From the NCBI RefSeq assembly GCF_963678635.1, contig NC_087071.1, positions 41,676,153-41,740,152 on the forward strand: 64,000 nucleotides of DNA. Direction: 5' to 3'. The notes below the pieces were generated by a model, which was given only the letters and a program-made list of their open reading frames with translations, was not told the DNA's origin and did not search any database. The position numbers and the translations under genes were made by a program. The DNA comes from Symsagittifera roscoffensis (taxonomy: Eukaryota; Xenacoelomorpha; Acoela; Convolutidae). Positions 32,279 through 41,861 of this stretch are shown here, piece after piece (position 1 is the stretch's first letter; each line of letters opens with the position of its first letter).

Positions 32279-34061
32279 GCCGACAACTTGGATCCCTACA
32301 CCGCTCAAATTCCCACCCGACCAACCTCAACACTCCAATTACAATAATTCCACTTTTTGCTTTCCCGCCACCCGATTTCCCAACCAATAATGTAACATCA
32401 GGCATGAATTCAGACACTAATTCACATATCTCAGTTTTATACTCCATCTCACAACTCAATAACGAATTTGCAGACTCTGAACCATCTCCATCCAATAATT
32501 TTCAAACCAACTCCTCAGTTTTTTCAAAACCCCCTTTTCAACCAATCCCGCCAAATAACCCACTCCCATCGATTTCTACACCCTCTTATGCTTCACAAGT
32601 CACCCCAACCTACTCTTCATTTCATTCAGACCGATCATCCAATTCTCCAGATACTCCCCAAATCTCCCAGGAACTAGATAATTTTATCACCCTACAACAA
32701 CAACCCTTCCACCTTGAACATTCCACTATAAATCAGATTTCATCCACAATAGAATCATCAAACCCACCTACCCCTACACCCTCTTCAGCTTATACCGCAT
32801 CATTAGCACCATCCTCCACATCCACCGAATCATCAAATAGCACTAATAGAGCTTATCGCACTTTTAAAAGAAAATTCCCGAACCATCCATTTCCAACAAA
32901 ACCAGGAACAGCCCGTGAATATATTAATCATCCAAATCACACTAACACGAAAGATTTTTTAGCCATCACCCTACCTTCATTTCCACAGTATACTTTAAAC
33001 ACCCCTAACGACACTAACAACACACGCAGTTTTGTAGATGAATACGTTTTAATGCCTACACTTCAATGGACATCATATTATCATTTTACTAACCCCCTTT
33101 GCCTACCTTTATCTAATACTCACATCGATATAGAAAGAAATAAAGATATGCTATATCGACTCACCACACCATTATCACATAGACAATTTACTTATATAGG
33201 ATATAAAAAGTCACTAAAAACATACACTGCACCCCGAGCTAACGAATACACGCTAGAATATTACGATCACAACATCATCCGAACTAACCAAGACCAATTT
33301 TTAGATGATGACCGTTTCGCTACCCCACAAATCACAGAAAAATTTTTCATCAAAACACCATATGTATTTACACTCAATATATTTGATCGCAAATTCGATC
33401 ACATCATTTCTGGAGCACTAACCGACACACAAGCTTACGAAAGTTTTAAAGAAAAATTTCAATTATTTTCACTTACCTTTCATTTCCTTGCACCACATGA
33501 AAGAGATTTGCACTGCTCACACGACATTATGTTACGCACTAAACAAACCCACACATATACATATTATCGCTTCATACAAAATCACTTTGATCTACACACT
33601 CCATCAAGACAACCACACCACCGTTTTCAATTTATTAACTCTAAGTACACTTCACCATTTTTTCTTAACTTCACATATTGCATCAAAGATACTAACCTTC
33701 ACGGTATTCTTCGCAATTAGATCCCATAACCCAAATGTATATTTTTTGTCCAATCACAAAGACCTTCAACGCAGAAGAATCCAGACCCTTCCTTATCCCA
33801 CATGAATTTGTTCAACCTATAGAAATCCCCATATTAGAATTCATCCACAACACTAAATATAACCACAAATTATATAATCTCATCCAAAACACACCTTATG
33901 ATTTTGCAGTTGGCACTGAAGAACTAAAAACCATTAAAGCACTTCAATTGCTTTGGCCACTGCTTCAAACTAAAAACATCATTCGCATACTAGCAAAGTT
34001 ACTAACAAATTCCGACATAATTCACGACGTCTTCCCCCACGGTTTTTTCCCCGACGACTAA
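32275..34061 (+). CDS. ORF Z: large unknown ORF after env (481 + 109 residues, shifted)
   Basis: The ATG overlaps the env stop (ATGA at 32275-32278). Residues 1-200 are Ser/Pro/Thr/Asn-rich; residues about 200-481 look folded, with many aromatics (MPTLQWTSYYHFTNPLCL). Frame 1 stops at TAG 33718-33720. Frame 3 is open across this point and continues in similar style (MYIFCPITKTF...) to TAA 34059-34061, so a frameshift near 33715 probably split one protein of about 590 residues. There is no signal peptide, zinc finger or known enzyme motif. Post-envelope ORFs of this size are rare in LTR elements. Confidence 0.6.
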
Positions 34062-34064
34062 CAG

Positions 34065-34141
34065 GTAAGTATAAATTCTCATATTCTTAACTAATAAATT
34101 AAAATAAAATACTAACCATTCTTTATCCATGTTTTATTTAG
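34065..34141 (+). other. Candidate 77-nt intron in the 3' region of the giant element
   Basis: CAG|GTAAGT directly follows the ORF Z stop. A perfect branch consensus TACTAAC lies at 34110-34116, and TTTTATTTAG ends at 34141. The three signals and the length suit a small intron, yet it is retained in genomic DNA. Confidence 0.45.
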
Positions 34142-35650
34142 ATTTTTAGTCTTCATCTCACGATCATCTGCAAAATACACAAAAGAAAAATAAAAAATAG
34201 AAAACTTCTCCAAATTTTCCAAAACTCTGATAATCTTTTGCACCAGCTAAATTAAATAAAGTTCACACCAATGTAGTAATTTAATTTATAAATTATTTCC
34301 CTAAAAGCAGTAATTCTAATATTGATGAAAATTTGTAACTTAATTTTTCCCCAAAACTAGCAGTAAAATTGAAATTCTATGTAGTAAATTGATAAAAGGA
34401 AAATGCAGTACTAACCTTTTGATATTTCCATTCACTCGCACAAAAATTCTATCCAAACTCGCACAGCTCGCCCACGAAGAATTGTTTAAATAATGAATTT
34501 CAGTTTCAAGCTTTCACACTCAACAACTCTAACACACGATAACAAGTTTCAAACTTTCCTTTAACCCGGTTGGAAAGGAATTATATACTAAACAAAACTA
34601 ACCAACGCAGTTTACTAAACACCACAACACATAGAATAACAGCATGACTAAGAAAAGGAAACCAACGGTACCCAAACCGGATTAACCCAGTTTAAAACTG
34701 GATAATTTATTCTTTTGAAGACAATTATAAAGTCTAAGAAAGAAATAATAAAACACAAAAAAGTCAAAAGACAAACCCATACCAAAAACAATTTGATTTT
34801 TGAAAAAAGGACACAACCAACGAAACATAAGAAAAACCACTATAAACCCAACATAAAAAGTTATCACATAACAGGACCTCTCACAGAAACCGCACGAAAT
34901 CATACTCCCACTCCTGGCCTAACCCACCAGAGAGGACGTCCTGAGCATGCTCTATAGCCGGCCTAACCCACCGCGCTACATCCACGCTTTGTGACCACAC
35001 TTCTATTTTTAATAAGAGGTACTCAAGGGTGAGTAACTCTTCAAAATAACTGAACTAAAACAAAAAGCTTTTGTGAAAACAACTAACCAAAATCATAATT
35101 AAAACACCAAACTAATAAAACTTTATAAAATGCAAATTATACCTTGCAGTATATAGATCAGCATACAACACCAAAGACGAACATCCAAAGACAAAATGAC
35201 TCCACTACACTCGAAAAAGAATGGCCAACCACAATCAATATGCCGCCCACAATCACAACTCAAAGGATTTAGAGTACGACTTGACTTCGCAGAAAAGGAC
35301 TTCATTGAACTAGACCAATGACCACCTCGATGTTCAAGTATACGTACAGATCCGAATAACCAGGCATCCCCTCCACGCACAATCTCCACGCCATTCCCAG
35401 ACAAGGTCAACCCAAAAGAAGTTCTCTACATGGAACAGAAAAACCTGACATAGCCAACCATTCTGAAATCAGATTTGAGTTTGTTGCGAAAACCCAGTCG
35501 TTGTCATGAGAAGACACTGCGATTGAACCTGGAACTTCTCTGACAAGAAAACCCAGAAGAATTATGATGTTCGTCAAAAACCAACGTCCATCATCCATCC
35601 TTTGAATTACAGAAAGACTATTCTAAAAAACTCTGTAAAACCCGGATGGG
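34142..35650 (+). other. 3' untranslated/accessory region of the giant element
   Basis: About 1.5 kb of mostly non-coding DNA. It includes a GGCCTAACCCACC direct repeat (about 34917 and 34961). A reading frame from ATG 35196 runs 41 codons to a TGA and then 43 more to TAG; it is preceded by an acceptor-like TATACCTTGCAG at 35149. It ends in the purine run CGGATGGG next to the 3' LTR. Confidence 0.4.
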
Positions 35651-36060
35651 TGGAACCTGATCTAAAGTACATTTTATGATTGGATAAATTAGATATTTTA
35701 CCACTGTAAAGTATTTAATATTAACCAATCATGATCCATCTAACTAACAACCCACTTATTTGTAAGTGCTGAAATTACTTGTAATTTCAGCACCAGAGAG
35801 ATTTGAATTTAACTTAGAAATTAGTTGACTCTCCAAGAGAACTTCAGCAGCCGCAATTAACCAGTATACCCTAGATCTATTGAGCCTAGCAGAGACTAGT
35901 TAAACAACCTGAGACTAGATAGTATAAGAGTAAGATTAGGATCGGTATTAGACTAAGAAGTTGCACGAATCTATCCGGCCGAAAATAAGATAGCGTGACG
36001 AGCAGACGGTGTACCCTATCCGAAATAACTCTATGAGTTAACCACCTCGGTCATAACTCA
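35651..36060 (+). repeat. 3' LTR of the giant element
   Basis: 410 bp, differing from the 5' LTR by four substitutions seen by eye. One changes CAATAAACC to CAATTAACC and so removes an AATAAA present in the 5' copy. The hairpin is conserved at 35766-35793. It is followed by GTAC (36061-36064). Confidence 0.93.
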
Positions 36061-36437
36061 GTACCGTACTTCAAAAATCGGAACAAAAAGAAAACAGTTC
36101 AAAACCCGCTCATACTCAGATCTTGAATCGATGCTTGACATCATTTCTAGAAAAATATGTAAGCTTTATCACCATAACATCTTCTTTGTATGTGTGTTAT
36201 TTGTTTGGACCGAAAAAGCTATACAAAAGCATGGAAACGAACGCTCTGTCCCAAGAGAACCCATAAGAAGAGAATTGCATCCTTTGTTTCTGAAGTCCAG
36301 CTGCAACAAGTTGTTTGCCACTGATTAGCCAGACAAGGAGCAGTGCAACAAGTGCTAGTGAAGAAAGGGATTTGTTAAACTCCCGTTAATACAAAACCGA
36401 TATCGCTTTTGGCTTCCTTTTTATTGCATCACCCGAA

Positions 36438-36479
36438 TGAAGGAATTACCCGCAAGTTTGGTTCTTTTGACTGCTCCAT
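36438..36479 (-). repeat. Short inverted copy of a gag start/primer-site segment
   Basis: On the - strand it begins ATGGAGCAGTCAAAAGAACC and reads MEQSKEPNLRVIPSF, nearly identical to 15306-15347 on the + strand. Homology stops after about 40 bp. Confidence 0.6.
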
Positions 36480-37170
36480 AACTATTGCATCATCAAGAGT
36501 TTCGTGGGAAACATCGATATATTTGCAAAAAAAAAATAAAACATAAAACTCGATTTTCATGACCAATTTAACCATGGGAATAGATTGTTAGGGTGCTTTA
36601 ATCGATTATTTCCAATTTTCGAAAACTCACTTTATTTCATAATAATCAATCATAACCCGTTTTAGTTTCAATATAACCGTTTCTTTTAGCTCATAAAATC
36701 CTTGAAATTCGATTAATTTTTGCAAATATGTAACGCTTATTGGAAGTTTTGCAGCGTTCTGCAAAACTAGATCCCGAATGACCATGTTCACCCCCAGTGT
36801 AGAAGCCATCCGCCCAACTTTCCACACGCCGCCTTCTACTCGTCCCCGTCCCCCACCTTACTCCCTTCAACAACCCTTGCGAACAAAGGAGGCAAGGAAA
36901 CAGTCGCAAGCCTTTTCTGAAATCGAGATGCGGTTTCTTTAAAGTTCTTTTTACTCCTGGTCGACAGAGTTTTTGTGATCAAGGATATGCAAAAGTTCAA
37001 TCACAGAAAAAGTTCAGTGAAAAACAATTGTTTTTTTTTAATGCGAAAACAGCTTCTTATTAAAGAAGGTTTTTTGGATTGTCAAGATAGTTCTCGTTTA
37101 ATTGTTTTTTTTTTAATTTGAATGATTTATTTACAATTCAAATTGAAAAAACATCTCAGGATTGTCATAA
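36480..37170. other. AT-rich intergenic DNA with family C arm motifs
   Basis: ACCATGGGAATAGATTG and AATCGATTATTTCC near 36570-36620 resemble the arms of the family C repeat. A richer patch (36770-36900) has no supported gene. Otherwise featureless. Confidence 0.35.
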
Positions 37171-38436
37171 CCCGGGTTGACCAAAAATACTAGTCAAACG
37201 TCCCAAAATCAGTAGTTTTGGGTTAACCAAAAATGCACAAAACGGTCCAAAATCAATACTCATGCATCTTGAGCTAAAAGTTATGCAGTCGAATCCGATT
37301 GGCTAATATTAGCCAATCACATTCAACCAACATGGTCAGGCAATTCAATCAAAACTTCCAGAAGATTAAAACAATTAGCCGAAAATTACAAAATTATTAG
37401 TCTAAATACCAAAATGTTAAACTTTGCTAGTAATAAAAATGTTTTTAAGTCACATGGCAAGTTTTTTCAGACAAGAAAAAATCAAAAAATGGCTTCAGCA
37501 AATTAAAAATTTGATAGTTTTGATCATGTCGGCCAACAATTTTATCTGCTTGAAATTTCAATTGAAATGCAGGACCATGTTATTTGAACTTGGGTGTATA
37601 AATTGCCAATCAGTTCAAGAAAGATGACAAAAAACTGATTTCGGGCCTCTTAGTATTCTAGCATTTTTCCACAAACCAAAAACATTGATTTGTTACATTT
37701 TAATTTCTCAAAATGTTTTGGTTGGGTTCGTCACCGAACACAAATGACATAAGCCTTGTTTACTCAAACGCACTGACCAAAGTTTTGGCCGTCTCGCATT
37801 AAAAATTTATTGAAAACAGCCTGAAATGTTTTAAATCTGCCTCATACAAATAATATAACGAAAGTAACGATTTTTTAATTTTTGGCAAAAAATTTCAAAG
37901 TTTATTATTTCTAAAATTTGAATTTTTAAATTACCAGACATTGATCAAGGCATACAAAAACATGCCATACAAAAGAAACAAGAGTTTTAAGCGTTTTTGA
38001 AAAAAGTTATGAAGAGAAAAGGGAAAAAAGTCCATTATTAGTATATCCAGGACTACTTTATACACACAAAAATGTAAGTTTTGCCTGCAATTTTTCTTGA
38101 GTACGAAAATCAATTTGCGGTTCAAACAAAACCAAAAAAAAATTTTAAGGGCAATTTTAAAATTATTTTGAAAATATTTTGTCGTCGCCATCAAAAAAAT
38201 GCTAGTCATGCATTTTTTATATATGGAAATTGTATGATTAGCATCTTTCTTGACAAAAAGTTTTTCTTTTTTATTTAGTATGATACACCGAATTTTATGC
38301 CAAAACAAGAGAAAAAATTTTCGAAAATTCGAAGACACCATAAAATGTATGAAATTTGTATGACAAGTAATTTTTCATAGACTTAGTTTATTGAATTGTA
38401 TGATTAGCATTTTTTGTCTATGGAGGTCAGATCGGG
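37171..38436. repeat. Dispersed repeat family B, copy 2
   Basis: Starts CCCGGGTTGACC and ends GGAGGTCAGATCGGG. It shares long aligned blocks with 3830-4730, including GCCATCAAAAAAATGCTAG, GACAAAAAGTTTTTC and ACATTGATCAAGGCAT, but contains an extra section near its left end. Non-coding. Confidence 0.6.
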
Positions 38437-39860
38437 AAGTGTTTTTCAGTGAAAGTTTCTATGATTTCGTTGCAATTCAAATTAGAAAACATCATGATTG
38501 ATCTTGTTTGTTTTTCAGAGAAAATTTTATGATTTGTTTGCAATTTAAAATGAAAATATCTGTCGGCTCTGTCAGACCGGGCCAATTATTTTTGCACAAA
38601 AAGATGCAAATTGGAATGACTTAGAAAACTAGTTATTTTTAAACTTCCAATAGATATAAAATTAAACTTTTATAGCTGTCTCCAGCCTTCTGATAAATAC
38701 AATTATCAGTAAGTTGAAGCCCTGATTTTCTTTAATTTATCATTATAACTCTTAATTGTATTTGTTTAGTTAGAACTACCAAAAAATTTTTGTGGCTGAA
38801 GAAAGAAGCTCTTATCAAACAAAATTCATAGAGGAAAAATTTATGATTAAGTTTGAATGATTATTCTAACCAGGGGCACAAAAGTGGTTCCTAGTGAAGA
38901 GCGGAACGGCTCGGTTGATTATATGTACCTTCGTGGATAAATCTTTTTGATTGATAGTTGAAAAATTGGGTCAAAACATGTCAAATTTGCTAAGTGATGA
39001 AAAACTCTGCTCATTTTAGATGCCTAAACATGTAAATTTCCGTAGGAGTCAACAGATATCAGAAAGTTTTACATATAAATTAGATCCATATGTGTTTCTT
39101 TTTGCATTCTTACTTGTGCTGAAGCAGCGGAACAGAGACTGGAAACTAACTATGGCGTAGAGTGTTTTTTTTTGAGAATGAGAAACCATGAAAACTATTG
39201 TAAACTATCACCAATGGTGTGTTTTTTTGCCGTGTTACTCGTATAAGCAATACAAAAAAAAGCAATTGAATACAATGGACAGAAGTTCCCAGACCAGACA
39301 CAAATACAGCATAAGAAAGATGAATGTGGATTTCAAAATCTGTATCATTTACAATTACAAAATCTGTCACAAAATCTGTACCGCTTATTTTTTTGCAAAA
39401 TTTAGCAAAAAAAAATAATTTTTTTCTGTAAGGTCAGGGACACTTCTTTTTTTTTCAACTTCTCAAATTGTTATTTTTTCTTAGGCTATTTTGGTAGCAT
39501 AACGAGGGCGAAATGTGTTTTTTGTGTTTTGTAAACTGATTCAGCAACAGGCCCAAATAAAATTTGTTGCTAAAATGGCAAAAGTGCTTTATTAAATATC
39601 CTTCGCTGTTTTGGATTCCACAAATAAATAGCTAAAACACTGAATTGCTCCTACTCGCTCTGAAAACTGCCGGAGTTGTGGAATCGGCATTTTTTTTTGA
39701 GGAATCTGGAACAGGTTTTGAAAACCACCAACAAATTTTAAATATGTGCACAGTAAAATTGAGCTGTTGCGGAATCCTATCGTAAGCGGAATCCGCAGAC
39801 TGTTTTGCTTGCAGCTTCCAGAAACATTTACAGAAGCAATTTTGTTTAAACATTTTTTTA
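38437..39860. other. Intergenic, nothing recognised
   Basis: AT-rich DNA. Short ORFs lack recognisable domains or splice context. Confidence 0.35.
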
Positions 39861-39869
39861 CCCGATTGT

Positions 39870-40110
39870 CACCAGCGAATCAAATCTCAAATACTGCTTC
39901 AGTTTCGTCCCCAGCCGTTCAATCTCAATTCCTGCCTAATTAAACTCTCTCAAATCAATTCCTGCCAACACTCAATTTCTGCCAACTACAACGTTCGATC
40001 TCAATTCTGACGAATTCAAACATTCGAATCGATATCCAATCCTGCCAATCAACCTAAAAAATTCGATCTCAGTTTGTGCCAAGCGAACAAACTGAGGCAA
40101 ACTATTCCAT
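39870..40110. repeat. Imperfect minisatellite (CAATTCCTGCC motif)
   Basis: Variants of TTCAATCTCAATTCCTGCC recur about seven times at 20-40 bp intervals (for example near 39917, 39956, 39978, 40005, 40040 and 40062). It is C-rich and G-poor compared with its flanks. Confidence 0.45.
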
Positions 40111-40744
40111 CAATTCTATTCAGTTTCAGTTCAAGTTAATTACGAGAATATCGTTAAAAACTAGCAATCATCGCAATAACTTCAATTAGAAGAGATAATA
40201 GATAAGAACAATTCAGAACACTTTGAATCATTCTGATGATCTTAATAAAGCTACATAATCCAAATTTTCCTCAAAAACATCTCTAACGAAGGGATGGAAT
40301 TCATCAATGCTAACTGGGGGTTAAATTTGAACCTCTCAACAAAATAATTATCTCACTAAGGACATACTTATCTAAAGCATTTATCATGGTCAATTTGTTC
40401 CAAAATGCTTGTTGAGAAACTTTCGGCTGACAATGTTAAGTCGTTGCTAGTAAATTCCATTAGCACCAGATGATAATTGCAGCTTCAGCTTTTTTTTAGT
40501 CATACTCCAGAGCTGATTTGAAGCAGTAAAAAAAAAATCGCGTAATCCGTTTATTTTTTATAATTCTACTCTAATTGCGGAATCCGCATCCTTTAATGGA
40601 GTATTTTTTCACAAACATTCGCTTATAATGGCAAAATAATCTACTTCGTTGCCTGAATTTTAAATCTGTTATAGTATATAATGGATTATTTTTGTCTCTG
40701 GAATCCATTATAAACAATTTGAATCCATGGGCGCTCGGTGAGGG
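40111..40744. other. Intergenic with a family C end fragment
   Basis: 40660-40744 contains TATAATGGATT motifs and ends CCATGGGCGCTCGGTGAGGG, matching the right end of the family C repeat near 9580. No gene. Confidence 0.4.
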
Positions 40745-41050
40745 AATTAACGCGCGATATATTTAGCGCTAATAACGCGTAAGCGAAGATTTAATCCGTC
40801 ATAGAAGTCGTTCCAAATTGGTTGAAGTAAGCTTATTTGCCAAAATTGATTTGATACTAGGAGTGAATTGAGTCACTTGTATTTTATATGGTGTGTGGAA
40901 GGATAATTCTCACAAAAAGATTCTCAAACTAAAAAAACTAAATTGTTCTTATTACATTCAATTTTTTCGAATTAAACTGCTTCATAGACCTAAAAAGGCA
41001 GTCGGAACATTCAGGGCTTCGCCATGATACGAGTAGTCTTGTTGTTCCGA
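40745..41050 (-). repeat. Dispersed repeat family A, copy (inverted)
   Basis: Contains GCGCGATATATTTAGCGC, GTTCCAAATTGGTTGAAG and AAGCTTATTTGCCAAAATTG in reverse order to 5046-5552, and ends GGCAGTCGGAACATTCAGGG...AGTCTTGTTG. Shortened in the middle. Confidence 0.55.
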
Positions 41051-41414
41051 CTTTTTTAAATTTTATTTACAACACTTGACAGAACACAAGTGAGAAAGAG
41101 ACGGTGCGGTTTAGTGTAAGTAACAACTTCGTCGTTCCGTTCATACCTTCAGCACAGCGAATTGTTCTCAATTAATCAAAGATACATTTATTTTTTGCGA
41201 CTTTGTTCTCCCAGAACACATTTAGTAATAAGATTTGAATTTAAATCTCTACAAAAATATCAATAATTTCTTCGTGAATAGTTTTTGTAAAATGACCATA
41301 AATTTTAAACTAAATATGCGCAACAATTTCTTGGAAAGAAAAGCAATAACAGAAAATTTGAAGTTCGCAATTGGTGAAAGAAGGGTTTTGTCGAATGAAG
41401 TTTTGTCTGTTACG

Positions 41415-41861
41415 TTACTGATAAACCAGATTTTTTGCCCAACCCCCGTCAATATCTCTCTTAACTAGTTGCATTAGAACTATTTCTTCTTCAGTGTTAT
41501 AATACCGCTCAACGTTGTCCTTTTCGATCTTAAACACTTCGATTAGAATATCTTGACAATCAAAATTGTAGGGATCCATAAACCTACCGTTGCTTGCAAA
41601 ATTTGCCGCTTCAAAATGAAAGAACTTGGATCGAATTGCAGCTGACTGTTCTATACAATAACGCGCCGCTTCAGCACATTTGTGGGCTATCTCTGTTCGC
41701 TTGGATATCAAATCAGATATTGACTCGATATGAATCTTGTTGCTGTAATCCTCCAGAAGATTAACTATTTCAGCTTTTAATCGGCCGATTGTTGCAACCC
41801 CGTTGGACATTTCAGTTGTCACTTCTATATTTGCTACTCCAGGGCAGTTAGTTTGGTAAAA
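41415..41861 (-). CDS. Exon 2 of the unknown two-exon gene
   Basis: Begins after the pyrimidine-rich acceptor at 41863-41862 and reads in phase 0 to TAA at 41415-41417. Helical, with HKCAEAARYCIEQSAAIRSK in the middle. A donor-like GTAACG overlaps the stop, so a further exon cannot be excluded. Confidence 0.55.
   Translation of the reverse strand, partial: FYQTNCPGVANIEVTTEMSNGVATIGRLKAEIVNLLEDYSNKIHIESISDLISKRTEIAHKCAEAARYCIEQSAAIRSKFFHFEAANFASNGRFMDPYNFDCQDILIEVFKIEKDNVERYYNTEEEIVLMQLVKRDIDGGWAKNLVYQ

Larger units (their letters stand above)
17189..36060 (+). mobile_element. Giant (about 18.9 kb) Ty3/Gypsy-type LTR retroelement with envelope-like and extra ORFs
   Basis: Two 410-bp LTRs (TGGAACCTG...ATAACTCA) bound the element, and GTAC occurs directly outside both ends (17185-17188 and 36061-36064). 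The LTRs differ at four positions by eye. Internal order: primer-binding site, 1.2-kb leader, ORF A, ORF B, Gag-PR-RT-RNase H, integrase, two small membrane ORFs, ORF X, envelope-like ORF, ORF Z, 3' region with an intron-like segment, purine run, LTR. Protease before RT-RNase H before integrase places it in the Ty3/Gypsy/retrovirus-like order. Most elements of this group are 5-12 kb. The integrase and everything 3' of it carry nonsense codons or shifts, so this copy is not autonomous. Confidence 0.92.

Noticed and set aside
34905-34990. tRNA gene in the 3' region of the giant element (- strand)
   Set aside because: A GTAGCGCGGTGGGTTAGG stretch resembles an A box, but there is no matching B box or cloverleaf; the signal comes from a GGCCTAACCCACC direct repeat.
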